Assembly: GCA_965224225.1 (NCBI GenBank) | Contig: CBDCZF010000029.1 | Coordinates: forward strand, 62,001-126,000 | Direction of reading: 5' to 3' | DNA: 64,000 nt | Source: CAJQQK01 sp965224225 | Lineage (GTDB): Bacteria > Pseudomonadota > Alphaproteobacteria > Rhizobiales > Hyphomicrobiaceae | Shown here: positions 19,614 to 28,282 of the stretch, piece after piece | How positions within the stretch are numbered: position 1 is the stretch's first letter | How the letters are laid out: the number at the start of each line of letters is the position of its first letter | Notes under the pieces: model-generated | Seen by the model: only the letters and a program-made list of their open reading frames with translations | What the model was told of the DNA's origin: nothing | Database searches by the model: none | Program-made: the position numbers and the translations under genes

Positions 19614-20069
19614 TCAACTGATCTTGCGCAGCAGTTCAATCAGGCGCCGGGCTTCATCCGGTGTCAATGGGGCAAGCGTTTCGTCCGTAATGCGACTGCC
19701 GCACGGTAAGGCCGTCTTCAGGATCTGTTTGCCCTTAACCGTAAGCTCGATGAGATTGCGCCGCGAATCGTTGGGATAAGGACCGATGCTCACGTAGCCC
19801 TGCCCCTTGAGCCAGCGCACGACACCGGTGATCGTGGCGATGTCCATGGCGGTCAGGCGGCCAAGCTCATTTTGCGATAACGAACCGCGCTCTTTCAGCA
19901 TGGCAAGAGCCGCAAACCGGGTGGGCGTCAGGCCATCGACCATCTCGTTCGTGAAGATAGTCGTGTGGCGCTGAAAGGCGCGCCGCAGGATATGACCGAT
20001 CTGGTCCGTCAGGCGATAGCTGACGGCCTGTTCACCCTCGGTGCTGGTGCCGGGCCGGGCTACGGTCAT
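19614..20069 (-). CDS. MarR family transcriptional regulator
   Basis: A 151-residue winged-helix regulator. The DNA-binding core contains T-P-T-R-F-A-A-L-A-M-L, S-Q-N-E-L-G-R-L-T-A-M-D and a wing with D-S-R-R-N-L-I-E-L-T, the MarR signature. The ATG at 20069 is used; the frame stays open far upstream, but those residues cross the divergent promoter and lack family character. It is divergent to the enamidase gene. A near-perfect 20-base palindrome lies between them, so it probably controls itself and the enamidase. A matching site before the 2-oxoacid oxidoreductase gene suggests it governs the wider nicotinate cluster. The ligand is unknown; 6-hydroxynicotinate or a later intermediate would fit. 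Confidence 0.88.
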   Translation of the reverse strand: MTVARPGTSTEGEQAVSYRLTDQIGHILRRAFQRHTTIFTNEMVDGLTPTRFAALAMLKERGSLSQNELGRLTAMDIATITGVVRWLKGQGYVSIGPYPNDSRRNLIELTVKGKQILKTALPCGSRITDETLAPLTPDEARRLIELLRKIS

Positions 20070-20123
20070 ACTCGAATTCTCGGGTCGTTTTCGGCGCTCG
20101 CCGATGTGCTGGACATGCCTTGC

Positions 20124-20143
20124 TTCATTTGTGTACCAATGAA
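20124..20143. promoter_or_regulatory. candidate MarR operator
   Basis: TTCATTTGTGTACCAATGAA is a 20-base inverted repeat (8 of 10 pairs match) between marR and the enamidase gene. A copy with 17 of 20 identical bases occurs at 31212-31231. MarR proteins bind palindromes of this size in divergent promoters. Confidence 0.65.
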
Positions 20144-20198
20144 CATCATAATAGGACGTGTTACAAGCGGTTGGCGGAACGGATAGCGGAGGAGCGGT

Positions 20199-21371
20199 AT
20201 GTCGGCAGAGCAAAAGTTGGTCGTTCGCAATATCGGCATGATCTTGTCCGGCAAGCTTGAACAGCCTCTCCTCGATGGTGACTGCATCGTCGCTGCAGGC
20301 GGCAGGATCGCGGCGGTCGGCTACGAGAAGGATCTCGACACCGATGGTGCCCAAACGATCGTCGACGCCAAGGGAGCGAGCGTTTCACCGGGCCTGATCG
20401 ACAGCCATGTGCATCCCGTGATCGGCGACTACACACCGCGCCAGCAGCAGCTCAATTGGATCGACTCGTGTCTGCACGGCGGGGTGACCTGCATGATCTC
20501 GGCCGGCGAAGTGCACGCCCCCGGCCGGCCAAAGGACATCATCGGCCTCAAGGCAATGGCGATTGCCTCGCAGCGCTGGTACGAGAACTTCCGCCCAACC
20601 GGCGTCAAGATGCTGGCCGGTGCGCCGGTGATCGAAGAGGGCATGGAGGAGAATGACTTCAAGGAACTGGCAGACGCCGGCGTCAAATTGCTCGGCGAGG
20701 TCGGCCTCGGCTCGGTCAAGGCCGGCGAGACGGCCAAGCAGATGGTTGCCTGGGCGCGCAAGTACGGCATCCAGAGCACGATCCATACCGGCGGCCCCTC
20801 GATCCCGGGGTCGGGCCTGATCGACAAGGATGTCGTGCTCGAGGCCGATGCCGACATCATCGGCCATATCAACGGCGGCCACACGGCACTGCCCGACGAT
20901 CAGATCACGTGCCTATGCGAAAGCTGCCAACGCGGCATCGAGGTTGTCCACAACGGCAACGAGCGCGCAGCACTGCTGGCGGTACGCACGGCCTTTGAAC
21001 TCGGCCAGCCCGAGCGCGTCATTCTCGGCACCGACGCACCGGCCGGCTCCGGCGTGCAGCCGCTCGGTATCCTGCGCATGATCGCAATGCTCTCGTCGCT
21101 CGGCGACATTCCGGCCGAGACCGCGTTCTGCTTCGCGACCGGCAACACTGCGCGCATGCGCGAGCTCGATTGCGGCATCATCGAAGTCGGCAAGGCGGCC
21201 GACTTCATCATCATCGACCGCGCCCAGCACGCCCCCGGTAAGGACATGCTGGAAAGCATCCGGCAGGGCAATCTGCCGGGCGTCGGCATGACAGTGATCG
21301 ACGGCATCGTCAGATCCGAACGCAGCCGCAACACGCCGCCGGCCGAACGCGTGCCGGAGATTGTTGAGTGA
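20199..21371 (+). CDS. ena: enamidase-like amidohydrolase (6-oxo-1,4,5,6-tetrahydronicotinate ring opening)
   Basis: A 390-residue metal-dependent amidohydrolase strongly resembling the enamidase of Eubacterium barkeri. That enzyme opens 6-oxo-1,4,5,6-tetrahydronicotinate to 2-formylglutarate and ammonia. Visible shared stretches are the metal-binding D-S-H-V-H (His70 and His72), H-G-G-V-T-C-M-I-S-A-G-E-V-H, G-R-P-K-D, G-E-V-G-L-G (166-171), H-T-G-G-P-S-I-P-G-S, G-H-I-N-G-G (His223) and G-T-D-A-P-A-G-S-G (Asp279), plus S-R-N-T-P-P-A near the C terminus. The similarity is from memory of the family, not a search. GGAGGAG precedes the ATG. The 6-hydroxynicotinate reductase gene in the facing operon would supply its substrate, which supports the call. 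Confidence 0.85.
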   Translation: MSAEQKLVVRNIGMILSGKLEQPLLDGDCIVAAGGRIAAVGYEKDLDTDGAQTIVDAKGASVSPGLIDSHVHPVIGDYTPRQQQLNWIDSCLHGGVTCMISAGEVHAPGRPKDIIGLKAMAIASQRWYENFRPTGVKMLAGAPVIEEGMEENDFKELADAGVKLLGEVGLGSVKAGETAKQMVAWARKYGIQSTIHTGGPSIPGSGLIDKDVVLEADADIIGHINGGHTALPDDQITCLCESCQRGIEVVHNGNERAALLAVRTAFELGQPERVILGTDAPAGSGVQPLGILRMIAMLSSLGDIPAETAFCFATGNTARMRELDCGIIEVGKAADFIIIDRAQHAPGKDMLESIRQGNLPGVGMTVIDGIVRSERSRNTPPAERVPEIVE

Positions 21372-21404
21372 CATTCGCTTCGGCCGTGCAGACAGGAGCC
21401 GCCG

Positions 21405-21470
21405 CTTGCCCCTCACCCTAACCCTCTCCCCGTACGCGCCGAAGTGGCGCTACGGGGAGAGGGAACTTGG
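21405..21470. repeat. palindromic repeat, same family as 19409-19502
   Basis: Carries CCCCTCACCCTAACCCTC and CCCCGTACGCGCCGAAGTGG, with a GGGGAGAGGG right arm. The loop bases are the reverse complement of those in the 19.4-kb copy. A further CCCTCTCCCCG fragment lies at about 21513-21525. It sits downstream of the enamidase gene, between convergent genes. Confidence 0.75.
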
Positions 21471-21562
21471 TCCGTCATGTTACCAGCGGCAATGCAAAGT
21501 GGCACCGCCGGATTCCCTCTCCCCGTTGGCCGTGCAGATCAGCACTGGCTGACGTGACCAGA

Positions 21563-22150
21563 CTACCGTAACCCATCCTCACCAACCGCCTCCGACGCCG
21601 TCAGACCACCGACGCGCGGCAGAGGACGGCCCGAGTCGGTCACCGCAATGGCCACCATGATTTCATCGGCGCGCGGGGCATCGGTGATCGAAACTTCCAT
21701 GCCGTCGAAGTGCGAGCGAACGTAAGCCGCATCCTTGTGGCCGAGGGGGACATCGAGAGGCTGGCCCGGCCCGCCACGTTTTTTCGATGACGGCACGAGA
21801 GCTGCACCCTTCTCGACCTCGGCGCGCAGCGGTTTGCCCATACGCGGGTGCAGGATGGCCGCGGCATGTTCCAGTTCACCGTTCTCACCGACGAGGGCTG
21901 CCTTGCCGTAACTCTCGGCTTGCGCTGGCTCGATACCTAGTGCCTCGACGCAGCGCCGGCCGAGCAGCGCGCCCAGTTCCTCGCCAATCACCATCAGGTC
22001 CTCGAGGTCTTCCTGATAGCGGCCGGCAAACGGGTTGGCGATGACGGCGACGCAGGCAGCCTTACGGGTTGGTGGTGAGATCGCGCGGTCCATCTCGCTG
22101 TGAATCTCTTCGACGACGGTCATGATCTTGCGGATCTTGGCTTTGCTCAT
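21563..22150 (-). CDS. DUF1185 (amino acid synthesis family) protein
   Basis: A 195-residue protein of the DUF1185 / AA_synth family (PF06684), whose biochemical role is not established. Features seen are the opening M-T-V-V-E-E-I-H-S-E, the segment A-V-I-A-N-P-F-A-G-R-Y, and a C-terminal A-V-T-D-S-G-R-P-L-P-R-V-G-G. There is no signal peptide or membrane segment. It is the last gene of the minus-strand 6-hydroxynicotinate reductase operon, 28 bases after the UPF0280 gene, with GAGG before the ATG. Its place suggests a job in the pyridine pathway, perhaps on a ring-opened intermediate, but this is inference. Confidence 0.85.
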   Translation of the reverse strand: MSKAKIRKIMTVVEEIHSEMDRAISPPTRKAACVAVIANPFAGRYQEDLEDLMVIGEELGALLGRRCVEALGIEPAQAESYGKAALVGENGELEHAAAILHPRMGKPLRAEVEKGAALVPSSKKRGGPGQPLDVPLGHKDAAYVRSHFDGMEVSITDAPRADEIMVAIAVTDSGRPLPRVGGLTASEAVGEDGLR

Positions 22151-22178
22151 GATTCCATTCCTCGTTCGTCCAAGTTGC

Positions 22179-23108
22179 TCATGCGAATGTCAGGGTCGGC
22201 GCGACCGCCTCGGGCTGGCAATGTACGGCCCGCCCCGATGTCCAGCAAACGGTTGCGCGGCCTGCAAGGGCGATGAACGCCGCAACGATCCGACCTTCAT
22301 CGATCATTTTGCGCGCAGTGTAACTGCCGCGCTCCAAAGCAGCATCGACATCACGATTGCCCAGTTCGCCAACGGCAACCGTTACCAGCCGATCACCGAG
22401 ATCGGAATCAGGTGCCAACTCCCGTGCCGGCCGGCGTCGGATCGCTGGCGAGCCCGGAATGTCGACCGCATTGGCGATCAGCGTGGCGGCGACATCCGCC
22501 GCAGCCGCATTGCCGGCCAGCACCGTTACGGCATCGGCGATGCCGAGCGAATGGCTGCGACCGCGCCAGCCGCTTGTGGCGATGCCGCCGATCATATCGT
22601 CCGCCGTGATCCGCACCTTCGAGCCGAGCCGACCTGTCTCGGCATTCGTGCACACGCCGATATCGAAGTAGGCGTCCGGTCCGAGCCAGAGAGCAATGTC
22701 GCCACCGTTATTGACGTAGGCACGATCAAGCTGCCGCTTGTGCAAAAGTGCCTGCAGAACATGGTCAGCAACAGCGCCCGCGACGGCCGCCATCGGTGTG
22801 ACAAACGCATTGCCAGCAAATTCGGACGCTCTTGCCTGCATCTGACGGGCTATGGCGCCGTCGGCGGGTACCATGCTCTGAGAGCAGGGCTGTCTCAGCA
22901 GATCGAGTTCACCGGCAAGCGTATCGAGAACCGTCTCGAAATACCGTGCGGCCTGCCGATAGGCCTGCCCAACCTCGTTTCGATCACCATCGGCACCAAC
23001 GATCAGGTCGATCGGACCATGCTGCAGATGCAGACGATGTCCGTCGGGCAGGAGGGCGGCGCTCGGCCGCTCGTGAAACGTTCCTATGTGATCGCGGACA
23101 CGAGTCAC
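22179..23108 (-). CDS. UPF0280 family protein
   Basis: A protein of about 309 residues of the UPF0280 family, distantly related to the flavin transferase ApbE and of unknown function. Typical segments are F-V-T-P-M-A-A-V-A-G-A-V-A-D, a Y-V-N-N-G-G-D-I-A motif, and G-I-A-T-S-G-W-R-G-R-S-H-S-L-G-I-A-D-A-V-T. The last two resemble the ApbE flavin-handling core. A GTG at 23108 overlaps the reductase stop codon as GTGA and is taken as the start; ATG 23147 is an alternative with a longer basic N terminus. Tight coupling to the 6-hydroxynicotinate reductase suggests help with cofactor loading or a later pathway step. Confidence 0.82.
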   Translation of the reverse strand: MTRVRDHIGTFHERPSAALLPDGHRLHLQHGPIDLIVGADGDRNEVGQAYRQAARYFETVLDTLAGELDLLRQPCSQSMVPADGAIARQMQARASEFAGNAFVTPMAAVAGAVADHVLQALLHKRQLDRAYVNNGGDIALWLGPDAYFDIGVCTNAETGRLGSKVRITADDMIGGIATSGWRGRSHSLGIADAVTVLAGNAAAADVAATLIANAVDIPGSPAIRRRPARELAPDSDLGDRLVTVAVGELGNRDVDAALERGSYTARKMIDEGRIVAAFIALAGRATVCWTSGRAVHCQPEAVAPTLTFA

Positions 23109-24643
23109 GACGCCCGCCCCCGCCCGTTTTCGTTTCGCGCCGGCCACGGGTAGTTCTGCGCATGTGTCGGCCAGGGGTTGTCAGGGCTGCCGCCGACCTG
23201 GCGCTTGCCGGTCAGGATATGGTCGTTCTGGGGACCGAGCGCGCCGCCAAGCGCTTCGTCCAGCGCGATGACGTGATCCAGGTGACCGCCGAGACGTTCG
23301 TAATCTTCGCGGCGCATGGTGAACTCGATCGGCGCGACCAACGCCGGCGTCGGCACGTAGCCGAAGGCGTTCTCCGGCATGCGCGTGACGTCGGCCATGA
23401 TCGTGATACCGCCGCCGGGCCAGGTGTAAACCGGTGCGCCGCCGCACGTAACATAAGTGAGCAACTGCTGGACCGAGCGGGTCAGACCGACCGGGTTCTC
23501 GGTGACGCCGGCGCGCAGCGAACCGCCGGCACCGGCCATGAACAAGACCGAGCACAGTGCCGGTTCGCAATTCTCGGTGATACGTTCGATCGACGGTCTC
23601 AGGCGACCGGGCATTTGCGTTTCAACCGGACGCAGTTCCTCGTCGAGTTCGTAGTAGGCGAACTGATCGCCGGTGGTCGATACCATCAGCAGGGACTGGC
23701 CGGGCTTGGCAAACTTGGCGTTGAAATCGCCGAGGATGGCGGTTGGGTCGGTGAGATCAGTGCCGCCCCAGCCGGTTCCCGGCTCGGCGACCTGGAAATA
23801 GCGACCCGGTGTCGAACGCCGGCCCTTTATCTTGATGCCGGTTGGCTGCCAACCGATCACCTTGCCGGCCTGATGTTCCGAGACGACACCGGTGATGTGG
23901 TCATCGACGACGACAACCTCGTCGACCAGGCCACGCCATTGCGAGGCAAACATGCCGATGGTCGCCGAGCCGCAGCCGACACGCATGCGGCTTTCCTCGA
24001 CGTCGTTGATGATTGGCGCGCGCCCGGCCTGGATCGTGAGGCTGGCACCTTCGTCGACGCGCATCTCGACTGCCTCACCGTTGCACAATGCCATCAGGGC
24101 GGCACAGGTGACGCGGCCTTCCTTCTTGCCGCCACCGGTCAGATGATGGACACCGCCGAGCGAGAGCATTTGCGAGCCGTATTCGCCGGTCGTGACGTGA
24201 CCGACCGGTTCGCCGTCGACGCGCACGAGGTTGCGCTCGGGGCCGATGTGTCGATCGGTGTCGATCTTCACCTTGGCACCGCAATAGCTGAAGATGCCCT
24301 CGGTGACGACGGTGACCATGTCGACGCCATCGACCTCACTCGAGACGATAAAGGGTGCCGGCTTGTAGTCGGGATAGGTCGTACCGGCACCAATTGCGGT
24401 GATGAATGTCGTCTCGGCCGAGACGATGTCGCCGTCCCATTCCTGTTCGCTGTCGAGGAACCTGACGAGTTCGCCACCGTCTTCCGCACGCCGTCTGACG
24501 ATGACCAGCGGATCGACTCGGACAAGTTGGCCGGCATCGTTGGCGTAGCGATCGCAGGCCCCGCTCTTTCCGTCGGCGATGTAGCACATCACCGGGCAGG
24601 CATCGCAGCGGATCTTGTCGCTGGCCGAAGCCTTGTCGCTCAT
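23105..24643 (-). CDS. hnr: 6-hydroxynicotinate reductase
   Basis: A 512-residue iron-sulfur protein. In Eubacterium barkeri, 6-hydroxynicotinate reductase (EC 1.3.7.1) uses reduced ferredoxin to make 6-oxo-1,4,5,6-tetrahydronicotinate. An N-terminal cluster motif C-x2-C-x3-C-x9-C is visible (Cys13, 16, 20 and 30), and the Gly-rich body continues with S-Y-C-G-A-K-V-K-I-D-T-D-R-H, V-T-T-G-E-Y-G-S-Q-M-L-S-L-G-G and G-V-T-E-N-P-V-G-L-T. The start ATG overlaps the stop codon of the molybdenum hydroxylase gene as ATGA, so the two are coupled. The 24 codons upstream of this ATG lie inside the neighbouring gene and are excluded. Assignment rests on family resemblance and on the enamidase next door. 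Confidence 0.85.
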   Translation of the reverse strand: MSDKASASDKIRCDACPVMCYIADGKSGACDRYANDAGQLVRVDPLVIVRRRAEDGGELVRFLDSEQEWDGDIVSAETTFITAIGAGTTYPDYKPAPFIVSSEVDGVDMVTVVTEGIFSYCGAKVKIDTDRHIGPERNLVRVDGEPVGHVTTGEYGSQMLSLGGVHHLTGGGKKEGRVTCAALMALCNGEAVEMRVDEGASLTIQAGRAPIINDVEESRMRVGCGSATIGMFASQWRGLVDEVVVVDDHITGVVSEHQAGKVIGWQPTGIKIKGRRSTPGRYFQVAEPGTGWGGTDLTDPTAILGDFNAKFAKPGQSLLMVSTTGDQFAYYELDEELRPVETQMPGRLRPSIERITENCEPALCSVLFMAGAGGSLRAGVTENPVGLTRSVQQLLTYVTCGGAPVYTWPGGGITIMADVTRMPENAFGYVPTPALVAPIEFTMRREDYERLGGHLDHVIALDEALGGALGPQNDHILTGKRQVGGSPDNPWPTHAQNYPWPARNENGRGRAS

Positions 24644-27387
24644 GGCGCCTCTCCACGTGTTGCACGTTGCCGGATGGCGGCGAAAACCTTGTCGGGCGTT
24701 GCCGGCAGATCGCAAACCTCGGCGCCCGTCGCATGCCGGATGGCGTTGACTATGGCAGCAGCGGTCGGGATCAGCACGTGCTCGCCGAGGCCCTTTGCGC
24801 CATAAGGCCCTTCGCCGTCCGGCACTTCGACGATGATGCTCTCGATCGGCGGCACGTCACCGAAGGTCGGGATCAGATAATCGTGCAGGTTCTCGGTGCG
24901 GCCGGGCAGGTATTCTTCCATCAGGGCGAGGCCGATACCCTGGGCGATGCCGCCCTCGATCTGGCCTTCGACCAGCATCGGGTTGATTGCCCGGCCAACG
25001 TCGTGGGCCGCGATGATGCGGTCGAGCTTGACTGTGCCGAGCGAGGTGTCGACGGTCAGTTCTGCAATCTGGGCACCGTAGCCGAACACGGCATAGGGGA
25101 TGCCCTGGCCGTTTTCGTCGAGCGGCCTGGTTGGCGGGTCGTAGGTCTCTTCCGCCATAAAGACGTAGCCGAGTTCATTTTCAGGCAGTAACGCGAGGTC
25201 GATCCGGCCGCTGCCGGCATTGTCCATCAGTTCGATTGCACCATCAACAATCGTGAGCCTTGCTTCTGCACCGACATTGGCCTGACGCAGGATCGCCTGC
25301 CTCAGCGCCTGGCCGGCGAGCATCGCCGCCTTGCCGCTAACAAACGTCTGGCGCGAGGCCGACGTCTTGCCGCCGTCCGGCGTAAGGGCCGTGTCGGCGC
25401 CGATCAGTTCGATCGTGTGGACCGGCACGCCCAAAGCATCGGCAGCGATCTGTGCGATGACCGTGTTGGCGCCCTGACCGATGTCGGTGGCACCCTGGTG
25501 CAGGACAATCGTGCCGCCTCTTTTCACACCCATTCGAAACGTCGACGGATTGGGCAGCGAGGTATTCCCGCAGCCATACCAGCAGCCGGCAATGCCGATG
25601 CCTTTGCGCAATGGCGTGTCGGCCTTCGTTCGATTGAACTGATCGGTGCGCGCCTTTGCATCGGCCCAACCCTCGCGCAATGCTTCGAGGCATTCTCGGA
25701 TGCCGACGCCGGTTTCGAATACCTGCCCGGTAACGGTCGGCTGGCCGTTGGCAAGCGCATTGCGCAATCTGAATTCGAGACGGTCGAGGCCGATCGCATC
25801 GGCGAGCTTGTCGAAGGCGAGTTCCTGGGCAATGGCTGCCTGCGGGACGCCGAAGCCGCGAAAGGCGCCCGACGGCGGTGCGTTGGTGTGGACGGCGACG
25901 CTGCGCGCGCGGTAGTTCGGAATGTAGTAGGGCCCCGAGGCATGAACCGGCACCCGGTTGGCGACCGTCGGCCCCCAGCTCGCGTAGGCACCGGTGTCGA
26001 ACACGCCGTCGAAGTCGAAGGCGGTGACCAGGCCCGTCTCATCGCAGGCTGCTTCGAGCGATATCTGCGAGGGATGGCGCTTGGTCGTCGACTGCATCGA
26101 TTCAGATCGCGAATAGACGATCGCCACGGGGCGCTTCAGGCGCATGGCGGCCAGCGCGATGAAGGGCTGATAGGAAATGTCGAGTTTGGAGCCGAAGCCG
26201 CCGCCGCAGGCCGTTGGCACGATCCTGACCTGGCCGGGCTCCAGCGCCAGGATCTGTTCGAGATCTTCGCGGTCCATGTGCGGCGCCTGGGTCGAACCGT
26301 GCACGATGACCTGACCATCGACCCATTCGGCAAAGCCCGCTTCTGGCTCGATGTAGGCGTGTTCGATCGCAGGTGTCGACGTGCGAACCTTGATGCGGTG
26401 GGTGGCCGCTACGAGCGCCGTCTCGGCGTCGCCGCGCGCGACATAGCCGCGGATGAGAACGTTGCCCGCTCGTTCGTCATGCAGGCGTGGTGCACTTTCG
26501 CCAAGCGCTGCCCGAGATTCCAGCACATGGTCGAGAGGCTGCCACTCGATTGGAAAGTCAGCCACATCGAACTGCGCAATCGCTTCCGCTTCCCCCACGA
26601 CCACAGCAACCGCCTCACCCCGATATCTCGCGCGACCTTCGGCAAGAGCCGGCTGGTCGGCGAACGGCGGTATGACGCCGAAGCAGTTGCGTCCCGGTAT
26701 GTCGGAGGCGTCGAACACGGCATGCAGGCCGTCGTGGCGCGCGAGGAAGGCCTGCCTGCCGCAGATCGTGAAACGAGAGTGGTGGTGGGGGCTTCGGATA
26801 ACGCGGGCATAGAGGGCGTCAGCGGGCAGGCCGTCGGAGCCATAGACGAGCGTGCCGTCGGCTTTGGGCGGGCCGTCGAGATGACGGATGCGCGCGCCGA
26901 TCGCAGCGCCGGCAGCAGGTGCGATCTCGCCAGCCCCGTCCGCTTCCATCGCCCGCATCACCGCTTCGATGATCTTGCGATAGCCGGTGCAGCGGCAAAG
27001 AACGCCGCCGAGGGCATCGTGCACCTGTTGTTCCGTCGGGTGCGGGGTTTGCTGCAGCAGGGCTGCCGCCGACATCACCATGCCCGGCGTACAGATGCCG
27101 CACTGGGCGGCGCCGAAGCGCAGGAAACTGTCGCGAAGGCGCTGTATGATCGAGTCTTGCGCCTCGATCGTAGTGACACCTGCGCCTTCGACCTGGCCCA
27201 CGGCCGTCAGACAGGCGCACACCGGGTCGCCATCGATCAGTACCGTGCAAGCGCCACAGTCACCCGCATTGCAGCCGATCTTCGTGCCCGTCAGTCCAAG
27301 GCGATCGCGCAGCACGTCCGACAGCCGTTCGACCGGCTCAGCGTCGACGCTGATAAGTCGGTCGTTAAGGCTGAAGGCTATCGACAT
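24640..27387 (-). CDS. molybdenum hydroxylase, fused 2Fe-2S and molybdopterin subunits (probable nicotinate dehydrogenase)
   Basis: A 915-residue fusion in the xanthine dehydrogenase family. Residues 1-150 form the small subunit with two 2Fe-2S clusters: C-x4-C-x2-C with a distal Cys (39, 44, 47, 59), and C-x2-C...C-x-C (96, 99, 131, 133). From about 165 on it is the molybdopterin subunit, with G-G-G-F-G-S-K, A-F-R-G-F-G-V-P-Q and G-Q-G-A-N-T. The catalytic Glu is in G-A-K-G-L-G-E (Glu869). With the FAD subunit it would hydroxylate a heteroaromatic ring. Because the next gene is 6-hydroxynicotinate reductase, nicotinate C6 hydroxylation is the likely reaction. E. barkeri uses separate subunits, so the fusion is a difference. 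Confidence 0.85.
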   Translation of the reverse strand: MSIAFSLNDRLISVDAEPVERLSDVLRDRLGLTGTKIGCNAGDCGACTVLIDGDPVCACLTAVGQVEGAGVTTIEAQDSIIQRLRDSFLRFGAAQCGICTPGMVMSAAALLQQTPHPTEQQVHDALGGVLCRCTGYRKIIEAVMRAMEADGAGEIAPAAGAAIGARIRHLDGPPKADGTLVYGSDGLPADALYARVIRSPHHHSRFTICGRQAFLARHDGLHAVFDASDIPGRNCFGVIPPFADQPALAEGRARYRGEAVAVVVGEAEAIAQFDVADFPIEWQPLDHVLESRAALGESAPRLHDERAGNVLIRGYVARGDAETALVAATHRIKVRTSTPAIEHAYIEPEAGFAEWVDGQVIVHGSTQAPHMDREDLEQILALEPGQVRIVPTACGGGFGSKLDISYQPFIALAAMRLKRPVAIVYSRSESMQSTTKRHPSQISLEAACDETGLVTAFDFDGVFDTGAYASWGPTVANRVPVHASGPYYIPNYRARSVAVHTNAPPSGAFRGFGVPQAAIAQELAFDKLADAIGLDRLEFRLRNALANGQPTVTGQVFETGVGIRECLEALREGWADAKARTDQFNRTKADTPLRKGIGIAGCWYGCGNTSLPNPSTFRMGVKRGGTIVLHQGATDIGQGANTVIAQIAADALGVPVHTIELIGADTALTPDGGKTSASRQTFVSGKAAMLAGQALRQAILRQANVGAEARLTIVDGAIELMDNAGSGRIDLALLPENELGYVFMAEETYDPPTRPLDENGQGIPYAVFGYGAQIAELTVDTSLGTVKLDRIIAAHDVGRAINPMLVEGQIEGGIAQGIGLALMEEYLPGRTENLHDYLIPTFGDVPPIESIIVEVPDGEGPYGAKGLGEHVLIPTAAAIVNAIRHATGAEVCDLPATPDKVFAAIRQRATRGEAP

Positions 27388-27390
27388 CGA

Positions 27391-28230
27391 TCATGCCTCC
27401 CGCGCCGCTTGAATGAGCGCCTGGTGCACTAGCCTCTGCACGGCCGAAAGACGATAGACGGCAGGTGCGCGGACATCATCGATCGGGGTGAGCGGTTCGA
27501 GATCGGTCTCGGTCAGATCGAGATCGCCGATCCTTTCGAGAGGTTCGCCGATCAATCGTGCCTCGAACCGACTCAAACGCCGCGCGACGGGCGAGCAGGC
27601 GCCAACGCTGAGGGCCAGGGCTCCGATACGGCCGTGTTCATCGAGCGATAAGCGACAGGCAACCATGGCAATCGAGATGACGAGATAGCGGCGGCTGCCG
27701 AGTTTTTCGAAGGATGATCCGCCGGTCGCCGAGCCTTCAGGCACGAGGATTGCCGTGAGGAGTTCGTTGTTCCGCCGGGACGTCTGGCGGTTGCCGGTGA
27801 TGAACGTGCCCAGCGGTAGTCGGCGCGTACCATGCCCGGACTGCAGTTCGACCTCGGCATCGAGTGTCAGCAGCGGCGGCACACCATCAGCGGCCGGCGA
27901 GGCGTTGCAGATATTGCCGGCGATGGTCGCACGGTTCTGGATTTGGACGGAGCCGACTTCGCGGGCCGCGAGCTTCAGGCCATCGAAGGCTTGCGGCAGG
28001 TCGGCTGCGATCAGATCCGACCAGGTCGTAGCAGCCCCGATCTGCCAATAACCCTCACGGAGATGGATGCCGCGTAGTGCGTTGATATTGGTGATGTCGA
28101 GTATGCGGCCATCGACGGGGAGGTCGCCTAAGGCCGGGAAGAAATCGGTTCCGCCGGCAAGAATACGCCGATCGGCGCCGGACAATGCCTCAAGCGCATC
28201 AGAAACGTTGTCCGGCCGCGCATAGCTCAT
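27391..28230 (-). CDS. FAD-binding subunit of molybdenum hydroxylase (CoxM/XdhB type)
   Basis: A 279-residue flavoprotein that passes electrons from the iron-sulfur clusters to an acceptor. The FAD loops are I-L-A-G-G-T-D-F-F-P and T-I-A-G-N-I-C-N-A-S-P-A-A-D. The C-terminal CO-dehydrogenase flavoprotein domain follows. The ATG at 28230 is used; the frame is open to 28389, but the added residues lie inside the oxidoreductase beta gene and are not family-like. The fused large subunit starts four bases after this gene ends, so the two make one enzyme. Confidence 0.9.
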   Translation of the reverse strand: MSYARPDNVSDALEALSGADRRILAGGTDFFPALGDLPVDGRILDITNINALRGIHLREGYWQIGAATTWSDLIAADLPQAFDGLKLAAREVGSVQIQNRATIAGNICNASPAADGVPPLLTLDAEVELQSGHGTRRLPLGTFITGNRQTSRRNNELLTAILVPEGSATGGSSFEKLGSRRYLVISIAMVACRLSLDEHGRIGALALSVGACSPVARRLSRFEARLIGEPLERIGDLDLTETDLEPLTPIDDVRAPAVYRLSAVQRLVHQALIQAAREA

Positions 28231-28282
28231 GCCAGACCGCCCTGATGGTGAGGTGGGACAGGTGGCCGGCAATGACAAGCCG

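Noticed and set aside
22832..24805. 657-codon open frame on the plus strand
   Set aside because: It is the antisense shadow of the UPF0280 and 6-hydroxynicotinate reductase genes in GC-rich DNA. Its translation has no domain features.
25417..27432. 671-codon open frame on the plus strand
   Set aside because: Antisense to the molybdenum hydroxylase, which has all its cofactor motifs on the other strand.
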